Shown: positions 27,078 to 36,570, counted from the first letter of the stretch. The stretch is DNA of 64,000 nucleotides from Pseudarthrobacter sp. ATCC 49987 (GCF_009928425.1 NZ_JAABNS010000001.1:3844001-3908000); one strand, 5' to 3'. Translations and numbers: made by a program. The notes: generated from the letters alone by a model not told the origin.

Positions 27078-27929
27078 ATGAGTGTGAATCAAGACACAGA
27101 GTTGCCCGAGGCTGCCGCCGTCGTTGCCGCCCCCGCCGGCAAGGGCGCAAAAGCGGGTGCCAGCGCCGGGAAGGAAGACTCCCGGACAGACATGGTCGGC
27201 AAGGCCCTGGGCCTGCTGGTCCTGCTTGGCGACGAGCCGCGGGGTGCGAGTGCCGCGGAGCTGTCCCGCCGGGCGGAGCTGCCCTTCAGTACCACCTACC
27301 GCCTGCTGGGCTCGCTGACCCGGGACGGCTTCGTGGACTATGAGCCGGACGGCCGCCGCTACCATCTGGGGCTGCGGATCTTCCAGCTCGGCCAGCGGGT
27401 GTCCAACCATCACGGATTCGCCGGCACCGCCCTGCCCATCCTGCGGCGCGTCACCGAGGAGACGGGCGAGGCCACCATCCTCTCCGTGCGGGACGGAAAC
27501 CACCACCTCACCGTCAACAAGGTGGACGGGCCCCAAACCTTCCGCGTCACGAGCGACCCTGGCCACCTGGGCGCCCTGCACACCACCTCGGTGGGAAAGG
27601 CGCTGGTGGCCTTCGCTGACGACGCCACGCGCAGCCAGCTCCTGGAACGGCTCGAGCTGGAGCCGTTGACCGAATTCTCCATCACGGACCGGGATGCCTT
27701 CCGGGCCGAGATTGAGCTGGTCCGCAAACGCGGCTACGCCGTTATGGACGAGGAAAACGAGCTGGGCATGCGGGCTGTCGCCGTCCCGGTGTTCAACTCG
27801 CAGGGCCACGCCTTCGCCGCGCTGGCCACGGCGGTCCCGGTCTTCAGGATGAGCGTGGAGGCCCTCGTGGCACTGGTCCCGCTGCTCCAGGCAGCGGCGG
27901 CAGAGCTGTCCGCGCGGCTGCCCCAGTGA
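27078..27929 (+). CDS. IclR-family transcriptional regulator (quinate/shikimate locus)
   Basis: A 283-residue protein with a disordered Ala/Lys-rich start of about 35 residues. An IclR winged helix follows (LLVLLGDEPRGASAAELSRRAELPFSTTYRLLGSL), then the IclR effector domain ending in VPVFNSQGHAFAALATAVP. It stands between the divergent transporter and the downstream quinate/shikimate-protocatechuate genes and likely controls both. Palindromes on either side (27049-27069 and 27959-27977) are the likely binding sites. Confidence 0.88.
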   Translation: MSVNQDTELPEAAAVVAAPAGKGAKAGASAGKEDSRTDMVGKALGLLVLLGDEPRGASAAELSRRAELPFSTTYRLLGSLTRDGFVDYEPDGRRYHLGLRIFQLGQRVSNHHGFAGTALPILRRVTEETGEATILSVRDGNHHLTVNKVDGPQTFRVTSDPGHLGALHTTSVGKALVAFADDATRSQLLERLELEPLTEFSITDRDAFRAEIELVRKRGYAVMDEENELGMRAVAVPVFNSQGHAFAALATAVPVFRMSVEALVALVPLLQAAAAELSARLPQ

Positions 27930-27958
27930 TGAGCCGGACGGCCTTGGGCCGTCACACT

Positions 27959-27977
27959 TTGTTCGCTAGTAGAACAA
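27959..27977. promoter_or_regulatory. Palindrome upstream of the quinate/shikimate operon
   Basis: TTGTTCGCTAGTAGAACAA has 6-bp arms and a 7-nt spacer. A further GAACAA lies about 15 bases downstream (27991-27996). It sits in the promoter region of the shikimate dehydrogenase gene and differs from the other IclR-type palindrome, so a second regulator may be involved. Confidence 0.5.
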
Positions 27978-28086
27978 CAGTGCAACATGTGAACAATTGC
28001 GGTAATGTAATTCCCATCACCCGGCCCGCGGCCGGCGCCCCGTGCGCCCCCGCCCGCCGAGTGCCGTTGTCAAAGGAGCTATACGG

Positions 28087-28968
28087 ATGAGCAGTCGAGC
28101 AGAGTCCTATCTTGTGGGACTGATAGGCGATGGCGTGATGCCCTCCCTTACGCCCCTGATGCACGAACGCGAAGGCGACGTGCAGGGCCTGCGGTACCTC
28201 TACCGCCCCATCGACCTCACCGAGCTGGGACTCCCCGGCCAGAGCGTCGGCGAGCTCCTGACCGGCGCCTACCGCCTGGGCTTTAATGGCCTGAACATCA
28301 CCCACCCGTGCAAGCAGCTGGCCCTGGAACACCTTGACGAGGTCACTCCGGACGCCCGCCGCCTCGGCGCGGTCAACACGGTGACCATCCGGGACGGCCG
28401 CTTCATTGGCCACAACACCGACTTCTCCGGGTTCGCGGCCGCCCTGGCCACGGGCCTGCCGGGCGCCAAGCTGAACCGCGTGGTGCAGCTGGGTGCCGGC
28501 GGCGCAGGCTCTGCGGTCGCCTACGCCCTGCTCACCGCCGGTGTCCGCGAACTGGACCTGGTGGACACCGATCCTGCCCGCTGCGCTGCGCGCGCCGCCG
28601 AACTGGCCGGCTTCTTCCCGGACCAGCTGGTCACCGCCCGGACGACGGCGGAGCTGCCGCAGCTGATGCCGCTGGCCGACGGCCTGGTGCACTGCACCCC
28701 GGTGGGCATGGCCGCCCACCCCGGCGTCCCGCTGGACATGTCCCTGGTGGAATCGCGGCACTGGGTCGCGGACATCGTGTACCGCCCGATCGAGACCCGA
28801 CTGATCCGCGAGGCCCGGGCGAAGGGCTGCGACGTGCTCGACGGCGGGCGGATGGCCGTGGGGCAGGCCGCCGACGCCTTCCGGATCTTCACCGGCCTCG
28901 AGGCCGACGCCGACCGGATGCGCGCGCACTTCCTGGCACTCGTCGCCGCCGAAGAGGTGGCCGCCTGA
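28087..28968 (+). CDS. qsuD: Quinate/shikimate dehydrogenase (AroE-like)
   Basis: A 293-residue protein with the shikimate dehydrogenase fold: a substrate-binding half (GFNGLNITHPCKQ, then GAVNTVTI and GHNTDFSGF with the Lys and Asp catalytic pair) and an NAD-binding half (LGAGGAGSAVAYAL). The variant SLTPLMHEREGD start resembles catabolic quinate/shikimate dehydrogenases rather than biosynthetic AroE. It should make 3-dehydroquinate or 3-dehydroshikimate. The next gene's dehydratase turns dehydroshikimate into protocatechuate; the start of that gene overlaps this stop by one base. Confidence 0.85.
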   Translation: MSSRAESYLVGLIGDGVMPSLTPLMHEREGDVQGLRYLYRPIDLTELGLPGQSVGELLTGAYRLGFNGLNITHPCKQLALEHLDEVTPDARRLGAVNTVTIRDGRFIGHNTDFSGFAAALATGLPGAKLNRVVQLGAGGAGSAVAYALLTAGVRELDLVDTDPARCAARAAELAGFFPDQLVTARTTAELPQLMPLADGLVHCTPVGMAAHPGVPLDMSLVESRHWVADIVYRPIETRLIREARAKGCDVLDGGRMAVGQAADAFRIFTGLEADADRMRAHFLALVAAEEVAA

Positions 28969-30944
28969 TGCGCACCGGAATCGCCACCGTCTGCCTCTCC
29001 GGCACGCTGCGGGAAAAAATGCAGGCCTGCGCCAGCGCGGGCTTCGACGGGATCGAGATTTTCGAACAGGACCTCGTCACGTCCCCGCTGAGCCCCGAGG
29101 ACGTCCGCAAGATGGCCGCCGACCTGGGACTGGGCCTGGATCTCTACCAGCCGTTCCGCGACTTCGACAGTGTGCCCGGGGACGTGCTCGCCGCCAACCT
29201 GCGCCGGGCGGAGGCCAAGTTCCGGCTCATGTCCCGCCTCGGCATGGACACCATCCTGGTCTGCTCCAACGTTGCCACCGCCAGCATTGACGACGACGGA
29301 CTCCGGGCCGAACAGCTCGCCGCGCTCGCCGCCCTCGCCCAGGACCACGGGGTCAAAGTGGCCTACGAGGCACTGGCCTGGGGGAAGTACGTCAACGACT
29401 ACGCGCACGCCCACCGGCTCGTGGAAACGGTGGACCACCCCAACCTCGGCACCTGCCTGGACTCCTTCCATATCCTCTCCCGCGACTGGGACACCGCCCC
29501 GATCGAGGCCTTCAACCCGGAGAAGATCTTCTTCGTCCAGGTGGCTGATGCGCCCAAGCTGTCCATGGACGTGCTGTCCTGGAGCCGGCACTACCGCGTC
29601 TTCCCGGGCGAAGGGCAGTTCGACCTCGCCAAATTCCTCGGCCACGTGGTCCGGGCCGGCTACACCGGCCCGGTGTCCCTGGAGGTCTTCAACGACGTCT
29701 TCCGCCAGTCCGACGTCGAACGCACCGCCGTGGATGCGATGCGGTCGCTGATCTGGCTCGAGGAGCAGGCCGCCAAATGGCTGGACGCGGCTGCAGCCGC
29801 CGAAAACGGCGCCGCCGGCGCCGGTACCCGCACGGCCGGCCGCCGCCGTTACCCGATGGAACTGGCCACGCTCCCGCAGGTGGCCGAGCCGGCCGGCTTC
29901 AACTTCGCCGAGGTCAGGGCCGCGGACACCGCAGGACTGGAAACCCTGCTGGGCCAGCTGGGGTTCGCGTTCAACGGGCGCCACCGGACCAAGAATGTGC
30001 AATTGTGGACCATGGGCCACGCCCGCGTGATCATCAACGAAGACTCCTCCCAGGAATCCCGCGACTCCCAGGCCGCCATGGCACCTGCAATTTCCGCCCT
30101 GGGCTTCGACGTCGATTCCCCCGTGATCGCCGCGGCCCGGGCCCAGCAGCTCAAGGCCCCTGCCGTGCCGCGCAAGAGCCAGGCCGACGAGGAAATCTTC
30201 CAGGGCTTCGCCGCCCCGGACTTCACCGAGATCTTCCTGTGCCAGGGCAGCCCCGACGGAACTGCCGTGTGGACCCGCGAATTCGGCAAGGGAATGGCAG
30301 CCCCGGCTCCCGGCCCGGCAGCCGGGCAGAGTGCCGTAATTGACCACGTCAACCTGGCCCAGCCCTGGCAGCACTTCGACGAAGCCGTCCTCTTCTACAC
30401 CAGCGCCCTGGCGCTGGAACCCCAGCCATACGCGGAAGTCGCCAGCCCCACCGGGCTGGTCCGGTCCCAGGTAATGCTCACCCGCGACCGCGGCGTCCGC
30501 CTGGTGCTGAACCTGGCCCCGCTGGTCCAGCGCGAAGGCGCCCCTGCAGAGGGGACCGCCGGCCCGGACGCGACTGCCGGCACCGGCCAGCGCCGGACCT
30601 ACCAGGAACACATCGCCTTCGCCGTGGATGACCTGGTGGCGACGGCCCGGTCCGCGCGGGCTCGGGGCCTTGATTTCCTCCGGATCCCGTCGAACTACTA
30701 CGAGGACCTCGACGCGCGTTTCGACCTGGACCCTGCCTTCCTGGCCACCCTCCGGGACCTCAACCTGCTGTACGACCGCGATGCCGACGGCGAGTTCCTG
30801 CACTTCTACACCGCCACCGTGGGCAGCGTGTTCTTCGAAATGGTGGAGCGCCGCGGAACCTACGACGGCTACGGGGCGCCGAACGCCCCGGTGCGGCACG
30901 CCGTCCAGTACGACCACCTGCACCAGCTCAACCTCACCACCTGA
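28968..30944 (+). CDS. qsuB: 3-Dehydroshikimate dehydratase, two-domain (QsuB-like)
   Basis: A 658-residue fusion. The first part (about 1-270) is a TIM barrel of the sugar isomerase/epimerase type (AGFDGIEIFEQDL, then TCLDSFHILSRDWD and VSLEVFNDVFRQ). It is followed by an Ala/Gly linker and a C-terminal 4-hydroxyphenylpyruvate-dioxygenase-like VOC region (about 315-650; IDHVNLAQPWQHFDEAVLFY). This is the layout of bacterial QsuB dehydratases, which convert 3-dehydroshikimate to protocatechuate. It links quinate and shikimate use to the pca genes directly downstream. Confidence 0.87.
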   Translation: MRTGIATVCLSGTLREKMQACASAGFDGIEIFEQDLVTSPLSPEDVRKMAADLGLGLDLYQPFRDFDSVPGDVLAANLRRAEAKFRLMSRLGMDTILVCSNVATASIDDDGLRAEQLAALAALAQDHGVKVAYEALAWGKYVNDYAHAHRLVETVDHPNLGTCLDSFHILSRDWDTAPIEAFNPEKIFFVQVADAPKLSMDVLSWSRHYRVFPGEGQFDLAKFLGHVVRAGYTGPVSLEVFNDVFRQSDVERTAVDAMRSLIWLEEQAAKWLDAAAAAENGAAGAGTRTAGRRRYPMELATLPQVAEPAGFNFAEVRAADTAGLETLLGQLGFAFNGRHRTKNVQLWTMGHARVIINEDSSQESRDSQAAMAPAISALGFDVDSPVIAAARAQQLKAPAVPRKSQADEEIFQGFAAPDFTEIFLCQGSPDGTAVWTREFGKGMAAPAPGPAAGQSAVIDHVNLAQPWQHFDEAVLFYTSALALEPQPYAEVASPTGLVRSQVMLTRDRGVRLVLNLAPLVQREGAPAEGTAGPDATAGTGQRRTYQEHIAFAVDDLVATARSARARGLDFLRIPSNYYEDLDARFDLDPAFLATLRDLNLLYDRDADGEFLHFYTATVGSVFFEMVERRGTYDGYGAPNAPVRHAVQYDHLHQLNLTT

Positions 30945-30998
30945 ACGGCCCGGCAATAACCCACAACCACCATCAACACCCAACGAAAGGAGGCTGCT

Positions 30999-31895
30999 GT
31001 GCCTGAAGAAATCAACCTTGAGATCTACAACGCGGATCCGCTCACCGAGGACGTGTCCGACGAAACCACGGAGGCAGCACCGAAGACGTATGCTCCCCTG
31101 GACGCCGCCGCAGAGTCGCAGGCGGACCTCAGTGCCGAGATGAAGGCCATCGGCGAGGCCTACGCGCAGGCGCTCAAGAACGGTGCCCCGGCAGAGATCC
31201 AGCCCCGGCTGGACTATGCGCCGTACCGCAGCAGCGTCCTGCGCCACCCCACCAAGGACCTGCACCACGCGGACCCGGAAACCATCGAGCTCTACTCTCC
31301 GGCGTTCGGGCACATGGACGTGCACGCGCTGGAAGCGGACCTGACCATCCAGCACAACGGCGATCCGCTGGGCGAACGGATTGTCGTGTCAGGCCGTGTG
31401 CTCGACGGCGACGGCCGTCCCGTCGCCGGCCAGCTCGTGGAGATCTGGCAGGCGAACTCCGCCGGCCGCTACATCCACAAGCGCGACCAGCACCCGGCCC
31501 CGCTGGACCCCAACTTCACCGGCGTCGGCCGCTGCATCACGGGCGCCGACGGCTCCTACAGCTTCACCACCATCAAGCCCGGCGCCTACCCGTGGAAGAA
31601 CCACCTCAACGCCTGGCGCCCGGCCCACATCCACTTCTCCCTGTTCGGGCAGGAATTCACCCAGCGGATCGTCACCCAGATGTACTTCCCCGGGGACCAG
31701 CTCTTCCCGCTGGACCCGATCTACCAGTCGATCGTGGACCAGGACGCCCGGGACCGGCTCGTGGCCACCTACAACCACGAGCAGACCAAGCCCGAATGGG
31801 CGCTCGCATACAACTGGGACATCGTCCTGACCGGGTCGAAGCGGACCTGGACCGAGAACGAGGCATTAGGCGCAGAAGGAGACCAGCATGAGTAA
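30999..31895 (+). CDS. pcaH: Protocatechuate 3,4-dioxygenase beta subunit
   Basis: A 298-residue beta subunit of the Fe(III) intradiol enzyme that opens protocatechuate to 3-carboxy-cis,cis-muconate. The core includes LVEIWQANSAGRYIHKRDQ and GAYPWKNHLNAWRPAHIHF, holding the Tyr and the His-x-His iron ligands. Its N-terminal 60 residues are acidic and not conserved. It starts at GTG 30999, preceded at 5 nt by the near-perfect AAAGGAGG. Its end overlaps pcaG by 8 nt, the usual coupling of the two subunits. Confidence 0.95.
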   Translation: MPEEINLEIYNADPLTEDVSDETTEAAPKTYAPLDAAAESQADLSAEMKAIGEAYAQALKNGAPAEIQPRLDYAPYRSSVLRHPTKDLHHADPETIELYSPAFGHMDVHALEADLTIQHNGDPLGERIVVSGRVLDGDGRPVAGQLVEIWQANSAGRYIHKRDQHPAPLDPNFTGVGRCITGADGSYSFTTIKPGAYPWKNHLNAWRPAHIHFSLFGQEFTQRIVTQMYFPGDQLFPLDPIYQSIVDQDARDRLVATYNHEQTKPEWALAYNWDIVLTGSKRTWTENEALGAEGDQHE

Positions 31896-32454
31896 ACTCA
31901 CCCCGACACCCGGCCAGACAGTGGGTCCGTTCTACGGCTACGCACTGCCCTACACCAAGGACCGCGAGCTGCTGGCCCCGGGCTCGCCGGGCTCCATCCG
32001 GCTCCAGGGCACCGTGTACGACGGCGCCGGACACCCGATCCCGGACGCGATCCTGGAGATCTGGCAACCGGACGCCGAGGGCAGCGTTCCGCACCACACG
32101 GGTTCGCTCGTGCGGGACGGCTACACGTTCACCGGCTTCGGCCGCAGCGCCGTGGGCAACACCGGCGTCTTCACGTTCACCACGGTCAACCCCGGCCCCA
32201 CCGAGGAGGGCGCGGCCCCGTTCATTTCCGTCGCGGTCTTCGCCCGCGGCCTGATGAACCGGCTCTTCACCCGGATCTACCTGCCGGAGAACGAGGAGGC
32301 GCTGGCCGCGGATCCGCTGCTGTCCTCGCTGGACCCGGACCGCCGCAAGACGCTGATCGCACGCCGCGACGCCGACGGCGGGCTGACGTGGGACATCCGT
32401 CTCCAGGGCGAGGGCGAGACCGTGTTCCTCGACTTCGAGGGCGCCTCGACGTGA
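31888..32454 (+). CDS. pcaG: Protocatechuate 3,4-dioxygenase alpha subunit
   Basis: A 188-residue alpha subunit: TPGQTVGPFYGYALPY at the N-terminus, ILEIWQPDAEG and the FISVAVFARGLMNRLFTRIYLPEN block. It lacks iron ligands but completes the active site of the PcaHG heterodimer. Stop and next start overlap (GTGA) with pcaB. Confidence 0.95.
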   Translation: MSKLTPTPGQTVGPFYGYALPYTKDRELLAPGSPGSIRLQGTVYDGAGHPIPDAILEIWQPDAEGSVPHHTGSLVRDGYTFTGFGRSAVGNTGVFTFTTVNPGPTEEGAAPFISVAVFARGLMNRLFTRIYLPENEEALAADPLLSSLDPDRRKTLIARRDADGGLTWDIRLQGEGETVFLDFEGAST

Positions 32455-34001
32455 CCTCCCGCGAAACCAGAGGAGCGACCGGGGGCGGCGTGCAGGGCGA
32501 CGTCGGCCTCCTGAGCCCCGTGTCGGCGTCGCCGTTCGTGGCGGCGCTGACCGGGGACCGGGCCGTCCTTGCCGCCATTCTCCGGGTCGAGGCCGCCTGG
32601 GCTGCAGTCCTGGACCAGGCAGCCCTCGCCCCGGCCGGCTCCGCCGCGGTGGTCGCCGCCGCCGCCGAGGTGGGCCGCTATGACGTCGCGGACATTGCCG
32701 TGCGCGCCCAGGGTGGCGCCAACCCGGTGATCCCTCTGCTGGCGGATCTCCGCGGCCACGTAAAGGCCCTGGACCTGGCGGGAATCGGTGCGGCGAAAGC
32801 CGTGCACACCTCGCTGACCAGCCAGGACGTCCTCGACACGGCGCTCATGCTGCTGTGCCGGGATGCGGTCACGGGACTGCTCACCGAGGTCAAGGCAACG
32901 ACGGCGGCGCTTGCCACACTCGCCGAACTCCATGCGGACACCCTGTGCGTCGGCCGAAGCCTCACCCAGCACTCCCTGCCGTTCAGCTTCGGGCTCAAGG
33001 CGGCCCAATGGTTCCACGGGCTCGCCGCCGCCGCGCGCCGGCTCGAGGCCCTGGAATTCCCGGTGCAGACCGGGGGAGCCGCCGGAACCCTCGCGGCCGG
33101 CACCGTGCTGGCGGCGGGCTCGGGCCGCACCCCCTTTGAGCTCTCCGACAGTCTCGCCGCGGAACTCGGCCTCGCCGCAGTCCCGGCGCCGTGGCACACG
33201 AACCGGGTGGCGGTGACGTCCCTCGGCGACGCCCTGGCCGCCGTGACCGACGCTGCGGGCAAGATTGCCTCCGACGTGCTGTTCCTCAGCCGCCCTGAGG
33301 TCGCCGAACTCGCCGAACCCCGCGCCGCCGGCCGCGGCGGGTCCTCGGCCATGCCGCAGAAGCAGAACCCGGTGCTGTCCGTGCTGGTCCGCAGCGCTGC
33401 CCTGCAGGCGCCCGGCCAGGCCGCGCAGCTGCACCTGGCCGCCGCCAACTTCAACGACGAACGCCCCGACGGTGCCTGGCACAGCGAATGGCCGGCCCTC
33501 CGCCAGCTCCTCCGCCTCAGCCTCGGCGCCGCCGTGCAGCTCCGCGAACTCGCCGAAGGCCTGCAGGTCTTCCCCGAGGCCATGCGCCGCAACCTGGATC
33601 TTTCCGGACCCCTGCTGCTCAGCGAAGCCGTCACGGCCGCCGTCGCACCCCTCCTCGCGGGGAACGTCGCGGATGAGAACAGCGCTGACGGCAAACAGCG
33701 GCTGCAGTCCGTCGTGGACCAGACGCTCCAGGTCCCTGCCGCCGAACAGGCCAGCACGTACCGGCGGCTGCTCCGCGCCGCCGTCCCGGCGGAGCTGCTC
33801 TCCGGCGCCCGGCTGGAGGAGCTGCTCGACCCGGCCAACTACCTCGGCCAGGCCGCCGAAATCTCCCGCCGCATCCTCGCGGCCTACCCGGACTACAGCG
33901 TCAGTGTCACCGACACCAACACCGTCACCGACACAAGAACCGCCGCCGGAACCCACAACCCATCACCGACCCTCGACCTGAACGGAGCCTCCCGTGGCTA
34001 G
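32451..34001 (+). CDS. pcaB: 3-Carboxy-cis,cis-muconate cycloisomerase
   Basis: A 516-residue member of the fumarase/aspartase superfamily with the signature GGSSAMPQKQNPV and the SLTSQDVLDTALML region. It lactonises carboxymuconate, the product of PcaHG. I chose the GTG at 32451, which overlaps the pcaG stop by four bases. The last 30 or so residues are a Thr/Asp/Val-rich low-complexity tail (around VTDTNTVTDT) that looks dispensable. Confidence 0.93.
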   Translation: MTSRETRGATGGGVQGDVGLLSPVSASPFVAALTGDRAVLAAILRVEAAWAAVLDQAALAPAGSAAVVAAAAEVGRYDVADIAVRAQGGANPVIPLLADLRGHVKALDLAGIGAAKAVHTSLTSQDVLDTALMLLCRDAVTGLLTEVKATTAALATLAELHADTLCVGRSLTQHSLPFSFGLKAAQWFHGLAAAARRLEALEFPVQTGGAAGTLAAGTVLAAGSGRTPFELSDSLAAELGLAAVPAPWHTNRVAVTSLGDALAAVTDAAGKIASDVLFLSRPEVAELAEPRAAGRGGSSAMPQKQNPVLSVLVRSAALQAPGQAAQLHLAAANFNDERPDGAWHSEWPALRQLLRLSLGAAVQLRELAEGLQVFPEAMRRNLDLSGPLLLSEAVTAAVAPLLAGNVADENSADGKQRLQSVVDQTLQVPAAEQASTYRRLLRAAVPAELLSGARLEELLDPANYLGQAAEISRRILAAYPDYSVSVTDTNTVTDTRTAAGTHNPSPTLDLNGASRG

Positions 34002-34812
34002 ACCTACAGTCAAGGCAGTACTGCTCTCGCCCCAGCGCCCGCTGGGGGACAAGCCCCTCCTTGTGGTGGGTCCGTCCCTGGGGACGTCCACACTGCTGTG
34101 GAGCCAGGCAGGCGCCCTGCTCGGGAACGACGTCGACGTCGTCGCCTGGGACCTGCCGGGCCACGGCATCTCACCGGCCGCGCAGGAGGCGTTCACCGTC
34201 GCTGAACTGGCGGACGCCGTCATCGAGCTGGTTGATTCGATCGCCCCCGGAGCGAGATTCCACTACGCCGGTGTTTCGCTGGGCGGCGCCACCGGGCTGC
34301 AGCTGGGCATCAAGCACGGTGAACGGCTCAAGAGCCTGTCCGTGCAGTGCACCGGTGCCAAGCTCGGCACCCCCGAAGGCTGGCTGGAACGCGCGGAGAC
34401 CGTCCGCACGCAGGGAACGCCCGTGATGATCCAGGGCTCGGCGCAGCGCTGGTTCGGCCCCGGCTTTATGGAGCGCCAGCCCGAACTCAGCGGCCGGCTG
34501 CTGCACAGCCTGCGCGACGCCGACCGCTTCAGCTATGCCTTCTGCTGCGAAGCCCTCGCCGCCTACGACGTCCGGGACGAACTCGGCAGCATCAGCGTTC
34601 CCACCCAGGCCATCGCGGGCGTGGAGGACAGCGTCGCACCGCCCTCCGTCGCCGAGGCGATCGTCGAAGGGATCACCGCCGGCGGCGGCACTGCGAGTGC
34701 CGTGAGCCTGGAAGGCGTGGCACACCTGGCGCCGTTCGAGGCACCCGGCCACGTTGCCGACTTGCTGCGGACCCTGATCACCTGGACCGAGTCCGGGGGA
34801 GCGGCCAAGTGA
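33994..34812 (+). CDS. pcaD: 3-Oxoadipate enol-lactonase
   Basis: A 272-residue alpha/beta hydrolase with the nucleophile elbow GVSLGG (Ser95), an acid in the AIAGVEDSVAPP region and a His in GVAHLAPFEAP. It hydrolyses 3-oxoadipate enol-lactone to 3-oxoadipate. Here pcaD and pcaC are separate genes, overlapping by four bases, instead of the PcaL fusion found in some actinobacteria. Confidence 0.93.
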   Translation: MARPTVKAVLLSPQRPLGDKPLLVVGPSLGTSTLLWSQAGALLGNDVDVVAWDLPGHGISPAAQEAFTVAELADAVIELVDSIAPGARFHYAGVSLGGATGLQLGIKHGERLKSLSVQCTGAKLGTPEGWLERAETVRTQGTPVMIQGSAQRWFGPGFMERQPELSGRLLHSLRDADRFSYAFCCEALAAYDVRDELGSISVPTQAIAGVEDSVAPPSVAEAIVEGITAGGGTASAVSLEGVAHLAPFEAPGHVADLLRTLITWTESGGAAK

Positions 34813-35273
34813 CCGGCCCCGAGCAAACCGGCCCCGAGCGAAACGGAGTGGTCCAGCCCGACGCCACCAGCCAGGAGATCTACGACGGCGGCATGGTGGT
34901 CCGCCGCGAGGTGCTGGGCGCCGCGCACGTCGACCGCGCCAACGCCAACAAGGACTCCTTCACCGAGGACTTCCAGGACATGATCACCCGGATCGCCTGG
35001 GGCGGCATCTGGACGCGCCCGGGACTAACCCGGCAGATGCGCTCCGCGGTCACCATCACCGCGATGGTGGCCCACGGCCACTGGGAAGAACTGGCCATGC
35101 ACATCCGCGCCGCCATCACCAACGGCCTGAGCAGGGACGAAATCAAGGAAATCCTGCTGCAGACCGCCATCTACTGCGGAGTTCCCTCCGCCAACACCGC
35201 CTTCAAGACCGCCCAGCAGGTGTTCCATGAAATGGACAACACAGCGCTTGACGCAGCCACCCCTCCCAACTAG
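34809..35273 (+). CDS. pcaC: 4-Carboxymuconolactone decarboxylase
   Basis: A 154-residue AhpD-like helical protein of the carboxymuconolactone decarboxylase family (EDFQDMITRIAWGGIWTRPG, LTRQMRSAVTITAMVAHGHWEEL, EILLQTAIYCGVPSANTAF). It decarboxylates the lactone made by PcaB to the enol-lactone used by PcaD. It starts at GTG 34809. A large inverted repeat (35265-35331) covers its stop codon. Confidence 0.92.
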   Translation: MTGPEQTGPERNGVVQPDATSQEIYDGGMVVRREVLGAAHVDRANANKDSFTEDFQDMITRIAWGGIWTRPGLTRQMRSAVTITAMVAHGHWEELAMHIRAAITNGLSRDEIKEILLQTAIYCGVPSANTAFKTAQQVFHEMDNTALDAATPPN

Positions 35274-35331
35274 CTGGCAGCAGGGGCCGTTTTGAGCCCT
35301 CAGAACGGGCCTTATCTGCTAGCTAGTTGGG
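35265..35331. repeat. Long-range inverted repeat between pcaC and pcaF
   Basis: Perfect 11-bp arms CCCAACTAGCT (35265-35275) and AGCTAGTTGGG (35321-35331) flank an inner GC-rich imperfect stem (about 35282-35312), so the whole 67 nt can fold as one hairpin. It covers the pcaC stop and probably separates two transcription units. GATTCTCAG just after it (35331-35339) may belong to the pcaF promoter. Confidence 0.65.
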
Positions 35332-35358
35332 ATTCTCAGACGGAAATTAGAGGAAATC

Positions 35359-36567
35359 ATGAACCAGGCTTATCTTTACGATGCCGTCAGGACCCCGTTC
35401 GGGAAGTTCGGCGGCGGGCTCGCCGGGGTCCGCCCGGATGACCTTGCCGCGCACGTGATCGGCGAGATCGTGAAGCGCGCCCCGAAGCTCGATGTTGAGC
35501 GGATCGATGAGGTGGTGTTCGGCAACGCCAACGGCGCGGGCGAGGAGAACCGGAACATCGCCCGGATGGGCACGCTCCTGGCCGGCCTGCCGGTCTCGAT
35601 CCCGGGCACCACGGTGAACCGGCTCTGCGGGTCCTCGCTGGACGCGGCGATCATCGCGTCCCGGCAGATCAACACCGGCGACGCGGACCTGATGCTGGTC
35701 GGCGGGGCCGAATCGATGTCCCGGGCCCCCTGGGTGCTGCCCAAGACCGAGAAGCCCTACCCGGCCGGGGACATGACCCTGGTCTCCACCACCCTGGGCT
35801 GGCGCCTGGTAAACCCGGCCATGCGCCCGGACTGGACCGTGTCCCTGGGCGAAGCCACCGAACGCCTCGCCGACAAATACGGCATCACCCGGGCCGCGCA
35901 GGACGAGTTCTCCGCGAACTCCCACAACCTCGCCGCCGCGGCCTGGGACGAGGGCTTCTACGACCGGCTCGTCACCGTGGTCCCGGGCACGGACCTCACC
36001 CGGGACGAGGGCATCCGCGCCGGGTCCTCGGCCGAAAAGCTCGCCGGCCTCAAGACCGTGTTCCGCACCGGGGACGGCACCGTCACGGCCGGGAACGCCT
36101 CCCCGCTCTCGGACGGCGCGTCCGCGGCGTGGCTGGGATCCGAGAACGCCGCCGGCCTGCTGGGCCTGGAACCGCTGGCCCGGATCGCGGGCCGGGGCGC
36201 GCACGCGAACGATCCGCAGTTCTTCGGCTACGCCCCCGTGGAGGCCGCGAACAAGGCCCTCGCGAAGGCCGGGATCGGCTGGGACCAGGTCGGCGCCGTC
36301 GAACTCAACGAGGCCTTCGCTGCGCAGTCCCTGGCCTGCATCAACGCCTGGGGCATCGACCCCTCAATCGTGAACCGGCACGGCGGGGCGATCGCGATGG
36401 GACACCCGCTGGGCGCCTCGGGCGGCCGGATCCTGGGGACCCTGGCCCGGTCCCTGCAGGCCTCCGGCGAACGCTGGGGCGTCGCCGCGATCTGCATCGG
36501 CGTCGGCCAGGGGCTCGCCGTCATCCTCGAAAACGTCACGGCACAAACAGCGACAGTAAAGGGTTAG
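35359..36567 (+). CDS. pcaF: 3-Oxoadipyl-CoA thiolase
   Basis: A 402-residue thiolase with the acyl-accepting Cys90 (NRLCGSS), the HGGAIAMGHPLGASG histidine loop and the C-terminal CIGVGQG cysteine. It splits 3-oxoadipyl-CoA into succinyl-CoA and acetyl-CoA, the last step of the beta-ketoadipate pathway. It is followed after three bases by pcaI, in one unit with pcaIJ. Confidence 0.93.
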   Translation: MNQAYLYDAVRTPFGKFGGGLAGVRPDDLAAHVIGEIVKRAPKLDVERIDEVVFGNANGAGEENRNIARMGTLLAGLPVSIPGTTVNRLCGSSLDAAIIASRQINTGDADLMLVGGAESMSRAPWVLPKTEKPYPAGDMTLVSTTLGWRLVNPAMRPDWTVSLGEATERLADKYGITRAAQDEFSANSHNLAAAAWDEGFYDRLVTVVPGTDLTRDEGIRAGSSAEKLAGLKTVFRTGDGTVTAGNASPLSDGASAAWLGSENAAGLLGLEPLARIAGRGAHANDPQFFGYAPVEAANKALAKAGIGWDQVGAVELNEAFAAQSLACINAWGIDPSIVNRHGGAIAMGHPLGASGGRILGTLARSLQASGERWGVAAICIGVGQGLAVILENVTAQTATVKG

Positions 36568-36570
36568 GAC

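Noticed and set aside
28521..31355. 944-codon open frame on the minus strand opposite qsuD, qsuB and pcaH
   Set aside because: The plus-strand genes have clear families and active-site motifs. The minus frame is a GC-driven shadow without conserved domains.
32277..33956. 559-codon open frame on the minus strand opposite pcaB
   Set aside because: pcaB has the superfamily signature and fits the operon. The antisense frame has no ribosome site or motif.
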